A stretch of DNA of 64,000 bases from Trichoplax adhaerens (GCF_000150275.1 NW_002060950.1:1104106-1168105); one strand, 5' to 3'. Counted from the stretch's first letter, positions 38,471-52,904 are shown. The notes: generated by a model not told the origin, from the sequence alone. Translations and numbers: made by a program.

Positions 38471-40054
38471 TTTTCTGATTCACAATACGCCTTGAAGACC
38501 AGATCTACTTTGCCGAAAGGTTGGAAGAATACGTCTTAGAGCTGCTTGTTCGCAGTTTTATAAGAACTTTTTGCGCACTGGAAGCTCATTTATATTGTAT
38601 ACATAGTGTTTTAATCGCCGTCTCTGTTTTCAGCTTACGCTAATAACGATATGAAGTAAGTTACACACAGTACCCTATACTAGTTATCCACTAGCAGGGC
38701 AATCAAGTTAAAATACCAGTAGCAACGCTAACTACTATGCACTAGTTAGATATTTCAATGGGAGCCACAAAAAGAAGCCAATTAAAATACGTTGAGAGAG
38801 ACTGCACCATCCATGTTTGAGTATGCTTAATGAACAGACGACATTTCCTTCGTTTCCTATGTGCTAATAATCTGTACACATTCAATTCAAGATCATTCAT
38901 TATCATCTTATAAAGAAAGAATTAGTTTTATTTTGTATGCCCGTGCGATAGACTTATCTAGTATCTTGATTCAATTTATTTTTTCGCAGGGTATACTGGT
39001 ATTCGATGTTGCATCGGACTTAGTAATAGAAAGTATGAACTTAGCATTGATAGAAATAGCTATTAGTGAAATTGATAAAGGTTATTTGCCTCAATGTTTA
39101 CCTACTACGTCGTATAAACTTTGGCAGATCAGTGGGTATCCCAAGAATAAATTAAATTAGATTAAAGGCAGTGCACCAATCAGTTGCTGTACGAATTAGA
39201 TGGAATGTAGAAAGGATAGTTTGCCAAGTTGTTTTTATCCAATACTAATATCTAACGCTACCAGATATCTTTGGCTGAAAATTTATTTTTGGGGAAATGG
39301 ATCCATTAATTCATGAATTCTCCAATCCCTCATAGGAAAGGTACACGAGTATTTCATTTTTTAATTTTGTAGATATTCTAATGCAGTCATAGTTATAATG
39401 GAATTTTCGGCTCTATCAATTGTAGTGAGTATTTCTTTATCCATGCTGATGAATATTCTGTTTCAGTACTGCGGATCAAGAGCGAGTTGACACTGCACTA
39501 TTTCAATACGAGTCCTTGAATGAGTAATGACAAATGAGAAGCGATCAAATTTGAAATGGCGTAACTTATTTATCAGTGTTAGCGTTTTAAATTACTTCTC
39601 CGATGGTATTGAAGTCAAGCGCTTTATACTGTAGGTGTGGACGTTTTGGGAATGATCCAAATCAACGAAATGATTTTTGATTCAGTAAAGTTTCTTAATT
39701 CTGCCACAACTCCAGCATCAAGATTGCTCTTATATTTATGTAGTTCATTCTAATATCTAAATTACTTCACTTTCCTATCAGATTGGTGTTTTCGAAACAC
39801 TTTGCGATCAATATGATTGTAATAGTTACCTAGGAACATACGGGAGAACTGATCAACTATATGGGACGGTACTGGACGTTATTGCATTCTGATTTTCTAT
39901 CTGCTTGAAGAAATCTTGCGCATTTCTAGTACATCGAGAGAGCCAAAGTGGTATTCATTTCATAAGCAATCGAAAATTGAGCGAAATCACTGCTGTAATA
40001 ACTTCGACATGTTGATGTTCTGTTAAATTTATCTGTTATGAAAACGGAGTAGAT
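38471..40054. other. intergenic region upstream of sortilin-type gene
   Basis: Its left end should contain the sortilin promoter. A + strand frame at 38985-39160 follows a plausible acceptor (TTTTTCGCAG) and is open for about 58 codons, but I found no partner exon and no family motif. Nothing else is recognised. Confidence 0.4.
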
Positions 40055-40375
40055 AGATCGAAATTGACTAGTCAATACTACCTAGGATGCAATACACATC
40101 CAGTATAATATAATGGATGCTGTTAGCGATAAACTTGGATGTGGTGCATCATTTTAAGATTTAAAGCAAAGTTTCATACAATCCCTTATCCTAAAATTCA
40201 TTCTATTTTACCATGGACTATGATCGAAATGGAGTAGTCTATCACTGCCTAGGGTGCAATACGCATAGAATATCATGGATCTCGTTCACGGTAAACTTGG
40301 ACGCATCATTTCAGATTGGATGAAGACAAAATTTCATACAACTCCTTGTCATAAGAATTCATAGACTATAGAAAA
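40055..40375. repeat. tandem duplication, two units of about 160 bp
   Basis: Both units share, in order, GATCGAAAT, CTACCTAGG or CTGCCTAGG, TGCAATAC-CAT, ATGGAT, TAAACTTGGA, GCATCATTT, TTTCATACAA-CCTT and ATTCAT. They lie at about 40055-40220 and 40226-40375. Confidence 0.8.
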
Positions 40376-40494
40376 AAAGTTCAATTTTCAAGCACTTGCA
40401 CTTGTACATGCAAAAAAGGCTAGAGAAAATTTCGAAAAGACGCCCATGGATCCTATCACTGATCAATTTCTACGAAATAGGCTGTGTATTTTTT

Positions 40495-41640
40495 TGGGGG
40501 GGGGGGCAGGTGATATAATTATTGAATTTTGGCAACTGCGGCCATCGCCTTGCCGCGTTGCCGTGGCCGACGGTATCGCTTTCGAGTCCGGTACGATACC
40601 GTAAAGTCATGGTAGGGAACCGACGAAGCGCGGTTGACGTCGACATAATCGGTTCCGTTTCGGTTCGCAGTAAAAAGTGGAAGGTTCAGAACCGGACCGA
40701 ACCTCTGACAGGTCCGGTAAAGGTACAGTACAGTAAAGTGTGATACTGACTGACTACCATTCTGATGACTGGTTACGGACCGTACGACTGTACGTACGGT
40801 AGACTGTACAATGTACAGTACGTACAATACTGTACTGTCTGTGGTTTGTTTCATTTTCATGGAGACTCGGAATTTTGGCTACTGTAGCTGTAGGCACTGA
40901 TATGAACAGTACTGGACCCTGTAGCCTGTACGTGGACTTGCGCGTTGTGGGAAATACAAGTCCAGATTGGCCATCGCATTGTCGTTGTTGTTGGTCAATC
41001 CAGTTGAATGCGGCGGCGGTTGTCGGTTTCAGCGTCAACCTGACTGACTACCATTCTGACTACTGGTACAGTGCAGTACAGTACAGTACGACTGTACGTA
41101 CTGTAGACTGTAGACTGTACAGTGAACAGTACAGTACTGTTTGTGGTTGTTTCAGTTTCATGGAGGCTCGGCATTTTAGGTACTATACTGTACCTGTAGG
41201 CACTGATGTGAACAGTACTGGAGCCTACAGCCTGTACGTGGACTTGCGCGTTATGGGAAACACAAGTGCAGATCAGCCAGCGCTTTGTTGTTGTTGCTGT
41301 TCAATCCAGTTGAAATGCGGTTGTCGGTTTCAGCGTCAACCTGACTGACTGCCATTCTGACTACTGGTACAGTGCAGTACAGTACAGTACGACTGTACGT
41401 ACTGTAGACTGTGGACTGTACTGTTTGTGGTTGTTTCATTCTCGTGGAGACTCGGAATTTAAGGTACTGTACCTGTAGGCACTGATGTGAACTGTACTGG
41501 ACCCTGTAGCCTGTACGTGGACTTGCGACTTACGGGAAACACAAGTGCAGATCAGCCAGCGCATTGTCGTTGTTGTTGTTCAATCCAGTTGGAAGTGAAT
41601 GCGGTTGTCGGTTCTAGCGTCAACCGAGTTAAGTCACTGC
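40495..41640. repeat. GTAC-rich satellite block B with about 300-bp tandem unit
   Basis: A poly-G run (40496-40506) opens a G+C-richer stretch. From about 40740, three tandem units of roughly 270-310 bp follow. Each carries CCTGTAGCCTGTACGTGGAC or a near variant, a GTCGTTGTTG stretch, CGGTT-CAGCGTCAACC, and a GTACAGTAC/GTACTGTAGACTG tract. The third unit is partial. The block stops about 100 bp before the MED24 start codon. Long open frames inside it are repeat artefacts. Confidence 0.88.
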
Positions 41641-41731
41641 AAGAGTCAATCACGCTGGAAAACGTGTTGTCTGCCAGCTGTAGCGAGTCGTCTATTCATT
41701 GCTTACAACTCATTTCGTGTCGCCAATCGCC

Positions 41732-44700
41732 ATGCCAGTGGTGGGCAATGATGAGCAAACGCAAGAACTTCAAGCATTTTTAATACGCTGTTGGAAAGAA
41801 AGATGGAAGCCCAGTCGGTGGGCAATGAAAGTGCGAAAATTCTTACTTGCAAAAGAAAATAGTTCCAAAATGCTTGCTGGTATAACAACACACTGGATAG
41901 CTTGAATGATTAACGTTTCTATGCATTCAAGTCACCTGTATTCTATCTTTTTCACTGCAATACTTTTACCTCGTATTCAATATACTCAATTACTGTTCAA
42001 GTAGTATTCAATACGATCATGTTGTAGTCTTGATCAGTCGGTTATCATTGCTTGCATGCCATTGAATTGAGCAAGGCTAAGAAAATTGGAATGAAATTTA
42101 TCACTATCATTGCTATTGATGCTCTAATTTTCTATTTTTTTCTTCCTGGATAAACTATTAGAATTGCTACTGAAGCAGATTTTCATTGGGACTATTCCCA
42201 ACGAGTTGCTACTATCCTATATGAATTATGCCACAACAACGCAGGTAATCTTGTGATCCTTTTGCCATCAATGAATGTAGTAATATGCCCAAGGCAGGCT
42301 TATCGTAGAGCGTTCCGTACCAAATGAAAATCTGCCTACAACAGCTAGTTGAGGCAGTTGCGAGTATACGTAAGAATAATACTGCATTCTTAAAGTCCTA
42401 CTTTTATATTGAATGGCTATGCTAAAGGTTTTCATGCATCAGTGAACGCATATTTTATGACGGCAATGACTTACAGGCCTATACATCAATTTATCCAGCA
42501 ATATTGAACCCTTTTTTTAATGAAAGCCCCTTTTATCGTGACGTTGCCGCTCAGAACTGTACTCTTCTTGACAACCTTTACTGATGCGGAGTTTTGTGAC
42601 ATGTATGCAGTACTACTGTATGTTGGCAGTTGTCGTGTATATTGAAATGTAACTTATACACCCAATGCAGGGATTGAATAATGCTGTAGTGGCTAGAGCA
42701 CTTTATTGATGACGAAAAATGACAAACTGATTGCTTTTGTTTTTTCTACTAGTTAATCTCCCACACCACCTTTTACTCTACAATTGCACAGGTAAGTATT
42801 ACATGAAATTGTATGCTAACAGTAAAGTCTACAATACGCATTGGAAGCGCGGAGTTGTGATACAAGCAAATCAAATCTAATATGTGTCTGCTATATTAAA
42901 CTTGCAGCTTGTGGACTTTAGCAAGCCAAGATGCATGAATCGAATCTTAGAGTTGGTCATTCTTATCTTGCCATCAACTAGGTACCTTGCTAGATGCCTT
43001 CATCATACGTATCTTTCTTGAGAATTGTGCATGTTGTTCCAATAAAAACTACCTCCTTTATGATTGTAAAAACACTAACATTGAACTTCAATAATCTATT
43101 GCAGTTGTAAAACTAGAGAAGATAGCTTAGACTTGGCTAAAGCTCTTCTAAGTTTGTTATCATGGCTTCAAACCGTGTGCATAATGTCTATAAGATTTTC
43201 GCAGGTAGGAGGCATTGGGCGCTGGTACATGAATATCTTTTAATTTTGTTTGTATGGTATATGCAATTGACTCACAATGTAAAAAGAGGAACAGAATCGA
43301 ATGTATAGAAATACGTACATATCCTGTAGTAGTGGAATTATCAATCTTATGAAAGTGACCCCACAACAATAAATCATAAAAATATTATCTACATATACAA
43401 TTTATGCCGCTTTCTTAGGCTGGTGTTACAGAGTTATGTAATGCTGCACTTACCTTGATTTTGGACAATCAGAATCTCTGCGGACTTATTCGTATTGGCA
43501 GCTTTAATAGCACTGGTAAATTATTTTCAGGTCCATTTTGGTATACAAGATTAATATTTTTTTGCTGCTGTATAACTTATTAAGTCTTGGTGTTATTCAA
43601 TACTTTCTATCGACCCAAGAATTATGGAACGTCGTGAATCAACTTGGAGAACAGTTATGCGAAGTAGATATGTCGATGCTTGCGGAAAAACCTCGTAATA
43701 AATTATTAAGGATAGCAAGCAAAATTGCGCGGTGAGCCGGACTATTGTACAGTTTTCGATATTTTATGATATGAATTTTCAAATAGTAAATTCTCTCTTC
43801 CATTTATTACAAGCATTTCGGAACATTGATTGATTACTTTTCACATAGTTTTCATGCACGAATAAATATCTGACTAAAATTTGTATCTGATTCTGTAGGC
43901 TAACTAATCATCAATTCGACGGGAATCCATCAATGCAACAGAATAGTAAGGATGGTGGACCATCGACGTCAATTCAACTTATCATTTACATTCAGGTAGT
44001 GTAAGGTTTATGTGTTTCTGTTAAGAAATATGCCAGATTACCCTTACAGCTTTCCTGTATGATGACATGGTCGGTCGTTTATACCTACCTGTTAATGTAA
44101 AACGTTTTATCTCCTTCAGTCTTTGATACGACCATTAAATTCCGAGGAAACCATTGCGTGCTTGTTGGAATCGGTTGATTCGTTTAAGGTTCTTCCTCTA
44201 AATTATCATGTCTTGTTAAGCCGAAATGATGAGTGACATAATAGACATATTCCTCACAACACATTGGTGTTCAAATTTTAGAGAATTAACCCATGTGATT
44301 TCTTTGTGGAATTATATCGAGCCTGTCTCACTGCCATATCCGAGTCTGCAAGTGGCTCATGGGATGAGGTTAAAATAGTCTGCTTTACCCATTTTAAGGT
44401 AAGAAATTGTTGGGACTTAGCGAAGTGTAAAATATATTTGTGTTACATAGTAATTTTTTATATACTACGGTTGTTTATTCACAAATTTCATTTTCTAACC
44501 AATGTTCAATGTAATGAAGCTTCCTAAGATTATCAAGGCCTTGCTTAGGCGTAGCTTTATGCAGGTACTATTGATGCGATTCTGAATAATTGCTAATACG
44601 GTGTCCATCCATATATACGGAAATCTTTTTCACTCGATATGTAAACAAAATTTTCTTTACCCAAATCACATTTTAGCAACTGATATCACAACACGGGTTG

Positions 44701-47700
44701 TCCTTTATGAAATTAACCCGCCTCGCCAATCTTCTTGACGTCATCGATAAAAAACTAAGGTACAATTCGTAATCGGACATCGAGTTGGCGATCTAAAACT
44801 ATTCCAAATTTGACTTTAGCCACCAAAAATTCTTTTATGATTTTGTAGATGCGATACTGTAAGTGCTATTGCAACCTCCCTTCGATTGGAAAATATTATC
44901 ACAGCAAAAGGTTTTGAGGAGCTTATAAAATCTAGGTTGGAAAAGTATCATTTTAACCTCTCTTGTGTACTGATTTCATGCTCAAGATTACTGTTCGTGC
45001 TATTCTTAGAAGCTTCCTTCTGTTGTCCGATTAATGATTGTATTGTATTAATAATAAATCTTAATTAGACCTGAGAAAAGTGACGATATGAATGAATGTA
45101 ACCTTTATAAACAAATGGACGATGCAAGTAAGAGCCCATAATTTGTTCATAATAGCTTTACATTTAATTAATACGATTAAATATTGCAATATCTTTCTAC
45201 CGGATATTAGAAAGCTATTTGGATCGGTTACTACAGGTGAATATGCATTGTAATTTATAGATAGGCACTACTTATGTATTCATACACAAGTTTCGTAAAT
45301 AATGATTATACATATTATTATTTAATTCAGTTAATTAACGCTGGAGACATCGTCGAAGTTCGTTCACAAATAAACTACTTTATTGATCATATGGACGTTG
45401 TGCTTGCTACTGCCGCTTGTAGTGGCTGTATGAAAAATTTAGCCTTGGCATTAATAAGGTAATTATTTTAATCCATCCAATTTATGTATAATTGTAAATT
45501 TTAACATCAAAGTCACGTTTGAAAAATTATGATTTAATCCATTTTTAACAGGTTAAATGACTCCATTAAAAGGCAAACATCAAGAGGAGATCATTTGCAA
45601 TTGTTTGATGTTACCTTCATTTTGCTTTGTTCTGTTATACAACGATATGGAAAACAGGTTTGGCTAGTAGCCCGTAGAATATGTATATTGAATTCTTGTA
45701 ACAAAGTAAATCATAAATTCATAGTCCATTTTTCTTTTAGATTTTGACGGATGATAATCAATCGACGGTGAATTCATTCTTTTATCAATGGGCTAACCAA
45801 TACTTACATGAAGAATACCCTTTTGAGTCTCAAGCTCAACAAGTTCCTAAAAGTGCGAGCATTTCAGTACCCTGTACTCCAACACAATCAATTTTAACTA
45901 TGGCTACCGACACAGTAGATTCGATGTTAAGTGTTTTCACTAAGTCATACGATACTGAGTTTGACTATTCAAATTTATACCAAATGTGCATGATGGCGAG
46001 TGGTTTTGTTAAGGAAATTATTAAACCTTGGCATTTAAATTTTATTAGTGAATCAACTGTCAAGGTATCGAAAATTATATAATCTTGCTATTAATTGCTA
46101 ATTTTTACCTTGTCATGCTGGAATGGATACGTTTCCATTGATATTAACTTGGTCATGATATGATTTAGCAATATTTAGACCGTCTAAAGGGAAAAGCTTC
46201 TTGTCTATCGATTGCAATTTATGCCGCGTGGTATAAAATTGCACTGAGAAGTTCTTCATCGGAGCGCAAAAAGTGCTTTAGGTAAAACGTTTTATCCGAT
46301 AAATTGGTATTATTAATTGCATTCGAATGGGTTATAGTGCCCTACAGATAATTCATCTTATAAGTTCCAAATTGTCTTGATAGTTGCCTTAATCATATTA
46401 TGGAGAATTTGAAAAAGGAGGAAGCGGAAAATGCAAATGATAAAAGCAGATTGAATAAGTAAATTATCATTGTTATTCCTCGTAAAATTTTAAATCATCG
46501 TTGCCATAAAAAATGACCAGATATGCTTTTTTGCCAAAGATTGCAACTTCAACGAGAAATCTTGTCCAGAATTTGTCCAGAGAATTCTCTCATTGAAGAG
46601 AAAACGCGAAACAATTCAACTCTTGGTAAATTTTAATATTCTTTTAACATTATGTACTTTTAGCTTATTATGTTTACGACGCTTACATTTTAAAATTGCT
46701 ATTTATGGGTGTTAATATAATTAGCTCCTCTCCTCTATTTTTAATTGTGTTAGTTAACAGCTGCGGGTCTGATGTATTTATGCAATCGAAAAATTCCCCT
46801 TATGAAGTTAGAAATTATCTCTTTTTTAATTGTGTAAAAATGTGAATTACATTGCGGTAAATTGACTGAGATACTTTGCTCTACCATGTGCCGTAGATTG
46901 TATCCGACATTTTTTCGGAGTTTATGACGAAACGTTGGCTAGGCTGTGCACAAATAAGTAATATTTTTAAGCTATGGTCTGCCACATCTTCTGATTGGTT
47001 CTGTGAGGCATTACTTCAGGTATGGCTATTTTTACGTTGTAGAGCATTTATTATCGTATTACGTGACTTATATAAATTAACACACTGTAGATGCTGAATG
47101 AAGATCGCGGAAAGGATAACTGTATTATGATAGGTGAGTTGTAAATTCTAAGTGTCATTGTGACCGATTTGAGGTTTTTGGGTAATGTCAGATCTCTGGA
47201 TAGCTTATATGCTTACTATTTGTTTCAATTTATTTAAATGTAAAAGATTAGTACTAATATCTATTTAGATATATTTTCGTAAGTTTTTAAATCGATAATC
47301 GTAAAAAGTATTAATTGAACGTTATCTATATGACTTTTGTCAGCTGATGCAATAGCTTGTTTAACTCTGATTCATCCAACTGAATTAATACCAACGGTTT
47401 TTGTACAAGTAATACAACATCATTTAAAGCCTACAATTCACCAATGGAAGGTACTTTCAGTTTCAGTTCTTTATCTGAAAAGAAAGTTCTGATCTACCGA
47501 TAATGTTTACTTTTTATTGTATGCTTCCATCCAATCTAGGCGCGAGCTTTGGCTCATGTGTTGGTGAGATGTATGCAATTTGGCCTCACTTATAGCGGGG
47601 GTACGGTAGACTCTATTTTTAACATCTATCTTTGCAACTGTTGTATTTTACCATTGAAGCTGTTACAAGCAATTTTACTATTTTTTAGATTACAACCCTA

Positions 47701-48579
47701 ACAGTATGTTCAAGCTTGGCAATATAAATAAAAGAGGAAGAAGTGAATCTTTGTCGGAAACTGTGAGTGAGCTATCGTCTTATTTTATCAATGAGGGATG
47801 ATTAATTATAACACTATGATTATCTTGTTATTACCTGTATTTCTTATCATAAAGAATTCATCTGCCACCAACGGCGAGAGGTAAAGTAGGATATAAAAAT
47901 TTTAGGAATTATCTTGAATTTGGCTGTAGTGGTACTATTAAAAATATTAAAATATGTCGTGTATGATATATTTTAAATTAGGCCACCGAAAATTCAACGG
48001 GTTGATGAACCGTTTGATTCAAGTAGTGAAGCAAGCTTAGCTATATACTGTATGGAAACTGCGATGGATACCGAATCTGTGTTAGTCGAAAATGGTTACG
48101 ACGACAATAGAGCAGAATCCTGCTTTGGGAAAGTATTTATTGCAATACTAGGTAAATCTCTGATTAAGGCACTTGTTTATATATTCAATTTGTATTTATA
48201 ATGTTTATTTTTTCCTTTTGTGGTATCATTAGAAACGTTACTGCTAAAGTTTCGAGAAATATTCGAAAAAAACCACATTGGACCGTCAGTAACATTTGCT
48301 ATGTACTTTCTGCAGCGGTATTGCTTAACTAACATGGATCTGTTCTTAAAGCCTGGTTTACGCAAGCTGGTATGTAACGGATTGAATTGTTAATGCAATA
48401 AGGCAATGTTAAAGGCGTATTAAAGTGCCTTTTCGTTATTGTAGGCGATCGATCTTATCCCTTTAATTCCTGGACAAGTTAGCGTAGATTTATTATTACG
48501 GCTTCATGACTTAAACTTGGAAGAGCATCGGAGGGATTGCGCGAAATATTTAGCATATCCTCAAATGATATCAAAGTGA
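41732..48579 (+). CDS. MED24: Mediator complex subunit 24 (MED24), at least 26 exons
   Basis: MED24 is a tail-module subunit of Mediator, the nuclear bridge between activators and RNA polymerase II. Secure exons: 41732-41879, 42162-42244, 43105-43204, 43419-43515, 43620-43731, 43899-43995, 44120-44188, 44282-44398, 44677-44759, 45331-45458, 45552-45657, 45741-46064, 46169-46281, 46897-47019, 47344-47450, 47540-47600, 47982-48151, 48233-48369, 48445-48579. Smaller likely ones are 42345-42369, 45069-45127, 45211-45236, 46384-46458, 46540-46625, 46761-46831, 47091-47133, 47689-47762, 47855-47880. The segment 42370-43104 and the exon at 44850-44935 have uncertain frame. Matches to human MED24 in order: CWKERWKPSRWAMKVRKF, SLDLAKALLSLLSWL, FFVELYRACLTAI, VVLATAACSGCMKNLALALI, LQLFDVTFILLCSVIQRYG, IVSDIFSEFMTKRWLG, DLLLRLHDLNLEEHRRDCAK. 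Alpha-helical throughout, no catalytic motif, as expected. Confidence 0.92.
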
Positions 48580-49335
48580 CTAAGTTATTAATGATACCAA
48601 AAATGTTGCTAACGACTGTAATATACTGCTGATAATACGTTCACCTCGTATTTAGTTCAAGTAGGTTGATTATATAACCTTTTACCATGATCCCTTCTCA
48701 TTTGCACCTAATGCTGACAATATTGTTAAAAAGCTTGTACAGTTTTGAAATATTACATTTTTTTTAATTCCCTCTATTAATTAATGATCTACTGTACAGT
48801 ATAGTATACTATATAATATTGTATGCCGTGTTATTAATGAATCTGTCTGTTCTCAAGATTAGACCAATTCAAGATATTCTACATAAGTACGTGCACTGTC
48901 AGCTTGTTTACGTTGCGTTAGGCAGATACACAATATGACGAATTTATAATTGACACGCCATAATCGTACTGCGGCTGTATTGTTAAACTCATGATGTCTA
49001 AATGTGGTCGATACAAATACATGGTAATCTAGGCTTCTTCTCAACCCTCTTAAGACAGTTATGGAGTCTGATGATCTACAGTAGAAACTGATACTTGTAC
49101 CAGCTTACAATTTTTTTATTTTTAAGTAGCATTTTGTAGTTGTAAAATAAACTCAATTGTAAGAGATAATAACTTCGTGCAACTGCCTAGCTCTCTCGAA
49201 CTGCATAAATCATAATGTCACGCCTTTATTATTAAATAAGAATATCATCATCACTCAATGAGCGTTCCATAAAGAAATACATTGTTGAATAGATCATACT
49301 ATGTGATAGGCGTAATCGAATGTCCAGTATTCCAT
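48580..49335. other. intergenic region between two convergent genes
   Basis: Lies between the stops of MED24 (+) and TMED4/9 (-), so it should hold both 3' untranslated regions. No exon recognised; the minus-strand frame 48859-49044 is featureless. Confidence 0.5.
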
Positions 49336-51357
49336 TTACACGAGTTTTTTAGCTTCAAAAAATCTTTTCAAATTTGTCATCTGCCATATCCCAGTGGCGA
49401 TAAGAACCAACGTTTGTGCAACTGACCACCACAATACACGGGTATTGGTACTATCACTAGTTGTTCGAAATCTTTCTTCTCTAGACTGTTGGTGAAGGAA
49501 GGAAAAGTGACTCATTTGACATATGACAACTTTGTAAAAAATATCCTGAACTACTGGTTGATAATTAATACTGTAGCACATAATACGAGTATAAAATCAA
49601 CTACTAGATGCTTCATTAATCCTACAGCAAATAGACACTAGCAATTGACTCACCCTTTGGTATCCCTGTTCTTTAGCAATTTGATCGGTTTGATCTATTA
49701 ACTGCCTTAAGCGTATCTGCAAATCTGATAGCTTTTGTTTCTCGGCCATATTACCATAATCGTTGGCATGCTCGCCAATGGACATTGCTAAATGGACACG
49801 CTACAGAAGAGAAAGGAGTCATTAGCTTACCAAGTATTAAATATTAAGATCAAAAATTCTTAAGTTCAGGTAGAAATTACAGATTACAACACAATTCATG
49901 AAGTTACTCCTCTATTGCATATGGTTATGGAAGGTGGACAATATAGAAACTAGTTTTAAATTCGAGAGCGTATAGAATTGTTCTATTATTTATGGATTAA
50001 TTAGCAGCGGAAAAATTAATTCAGCTAAGGTAACACAGCTATGTTGAAATAAAAGATTTATCATTCATACTGTTTAACATCACTTTGCAAATACAATTTG
50101 TAGAAGTATAGGGTTTTGTTTCAACTTGATTCGAGTTTTGATAAACCCTTCTCGTAAGTATGGCACAAATATAAGCTACCGTAGTTCTAGTAGCATATGA
50201 TATCTCTGAAGTAGTATGAACCGAATAGAACAAGAGATGGAAGTTGGATATCGTTTAGTAGGTTAATACAGTATATTTGCGTAGATGTATTACGATGAAT
50301 CAATACAAGGCATAGCTGGCTTAAGCAGACCTTGATGAAGTAAAATTAGTAGTGGCCTGCTTGCAGGCTCTCTACCAATCATTTTAGTTATACGTATAAC
50401 TTACCAATTTCCCGCTGTTGAACCAACCGCGACTACTGTTAGAATATAAGCAGATTACATGCTCTCCAGAAGTATGTGAAGTGAAAGTTATCCTGCCTTT
50501 AGCTTCATAAAATTTATTGAGAAGCATCTTTTTGCTAGGGTCTTTAACATCAACATGGATTCCAATGCCAGGACTATCTTCTAGATATTTTTGTTGTTGT
50601 TCATCGAATTTCTGAACACGGTAGTTGACTATATTGCAGTATTGGTATCAAGCATAACATAACCATGAGAATGTAGACTAGTTTTTACATTGGTTGATAA
50701 AGTTACGGTACATGATATGTATGAATAAGATTGTGTTCAATTTTTTGAACTCATTATGCATTATCGACCACTCTACAACTGACTGTTGGCTATTCATTCA
50801 ATTGTAATGAGTTACTGTAAAATTAAGATTAAGACAGATAAAGATCAAGGTATCGTTAAGAATTGAGAGTAAAGTAAACATGCGATCATCTGCGTAACAG
50901 GTAGATTTGGATCCTTGTTATGACGTTGGCTTTGCATGTACAAAGTGACATTTGAACTAGGGTATGAAAAAACAATTCTAGATATATACTGTACCGTACT
51001 GTAGGCGTACATTTAATATAGCAATCCGTCACTTTCTGGTACGATAGCAAAGTAATACAGAAAGAGTAGCTTTAACTACCGATTACTACTTGTAGTTACA
51101 ATTTTTGATTGGGAATTTTTTGAATTGGTGATGGCCAGTTGATGCCACGTCATAAACAGTACGCTAATGAAGTTGGTTTATTATTTGCCTAATCGACTGG
51201 GAGGACAAAACTTACCCATGACCATCGTTTCCTCCGGTATTTCCTCAATAAAACATTTCTTGGAGCTTTCCTTCATATGAAAATATAAGCAATCTACAGA
51301 GCATACTAAGCTAAGCCATGTTATCATTAATAATTGAACAAGTCTTCTCATTGCCAT
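49336..51357 (-). CDS. TMED9: p24-family cargo receptor (TMED4/TMED9 type), 4 exons, 220 aa
   Basis: p24 proteins cycle between ER and Golgi in COPI/COPII vesicles. Exons in gene order: 51216-51357, 50405-50628, 49654-49800, 49336-49485; they total exactly 221 codons including the stop and all phases match. The start chosen is MAMRRLVQ, because it directly precedes a signal peptide ([15 protein letters not shown]). The GOLD domain has [38 protein letters not shown] and the paired cysteines. A coiled coil follows ([20 protein letters not shown] to EQGYQR), then [20 protein letters not shown], a membrane span and the tail [11 protein letters not shown], which carries the FF and KK signals and equals the TMED4/9 ending. 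TMED4 and TMED9 are not separable by eye; an ancestral single gene is likely. Confidence 0.97.
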
Positions 51358-51469
51358 CTTTTGGTCCAAGTGGAATGCAGTTCTACGTCGTTGAAGAAAG
51401 TATTCCAAAAGGAAAACGATTGTCTACAAATGGCGTACGGCAACAAACGCTTTGAGAGTGAGTGTGCGA

Positions 51470-52480
51470 GCAACCAGTACAGTGTACAGTATGTCGCATG
51501 GAGTACAGTACAGAGTACGGTAAATTGTGCAAGACGTACTGTACAGTACTGTACAGTACTGTACTGTACTGTACTCCGCTGTATGATTTACAGCCTACGT
51601 TACTATACTGTACTATGACATTGGCAGGTGAAAAATCGCCAATAATACTGTATTGAGTACCGGCTACTATACTGTACAGTACTGTACTGTACTATAGAAA
51701 TGTTGACGTGTACAAAGTGGCCGAGAAATGGTGACTGATTTCAACCAAAGCAAAATCCCCCCAAATGTTCAGAACTTGAACCAATTGCATGCCAAGCCAT
51801 ACAGCAGAAATCCAATAACGCCAATCCATCGTTATAATTGAAAAATCATTAACAATACTGTATTGAGTACTGTGCTGCTATACTGTACAGTACTGAGTAA
51901 TGTTGTACAGTACACTGTACTGTACACCAGTCTGTGACTTGAGTGATTTTACCGTACGGTACAGTACAAAGTGATCGAGAAATGGTGACTGATTTCAACC
52001 AAAGCAAAATCCCCCAAAATGGACAGAACTTGAACCAATTGCATGCCAAGCCATACAGTAAAAATTCAATAACCCAATCCATCGTTATAATTGAAAAATC
52101 ATTAACAATACTGTATTGATTACCGTGCTACTATACTGAGTAATGTTATACAGTTATAATTGAAAAATCATCAACAATACTGTATTGAGTACCGTGCTAC
52201 TACAGTGTACAGTACTGTATGTACAGTACAGTACACTGTACACTGCACATCAGTCTGTGACTTGAGTGATTTTACCGTACGGTACAGTACAAAGTGATCG
52301 AGAAATGGTGAATGATTTCAACCAAAGCAAAATCCCCCAAAATGGACAGAACTTGAATCAATTGCATGCCAAGCCATACAGCAAGAATCCAATAACACCA
52401 ATCCGTCGTTAGAATTGGTGTACGATGTTGCACTTGTACAGTGTACACTTTGAGTCGGACCGTGCCACCCTCTTTGCAGG
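51470..52480. repeat. GTAC-rich satellite block C
   Basis: Dense GTACAGTACTGTAC words (51475-51700 and later) alternate with three copies of a unique cassette. The cassette contains GAGAAATGGTGACTGATTTC, CAACCAAAGCAAAATCCCCC and GAACCAATTGCATGCCAAGC, near 51720, 51975 and 52295. The overall unit is about 255-320 bp. The block begins about 110 bp upstream of the TMED start codon. Confidence 0.9.
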
Positions 52481-52904
52481 TGTCTCTTGGCATTACTGAT
52501 TCTATCAAGAATTCAAGATACGATCAGGAGACTAGCGAGACGATACATTACTAATTCTATCAAGATACGATCAGCAGACTGTCGAGACGATACGCACTGC
52601 TACAAGTACTATCCATGATAGCGAAAGGATTCAAACTGTTTGATACGATCTCACGGTGGTACAACTGTTGGTACTGGTCCAAGCAGCTATCATGGATTCC
52701 TAATGTACTGTACAGCGCGCTCTTATCCATTCTAGTGTTACATCCTTCCCTATTTCCCACATCAACAGCCATCTTGAATCACTTCCACTGTGTGCAAATG
52801 ATGTCATGGTCACACTATCCGTCCGGGTTTACCCTGGCTTCATCAAGTTAGTAAGAGTAACTTACTGTTTGTGAAGCTGATCAATTTCAATTAGTTTATT
52901 AGAA

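Noticed and set aside
38861-39160. 99-codon + strand open frame with a possible acceptor at 38984
   Set aside because: No partner exon, no motif and no homology that I can name; left as unproven.
40875-41348. 157-codon + strand open frame
   Set aside because: Lies wholly inside tandem satellite units of block B and repeats with them.
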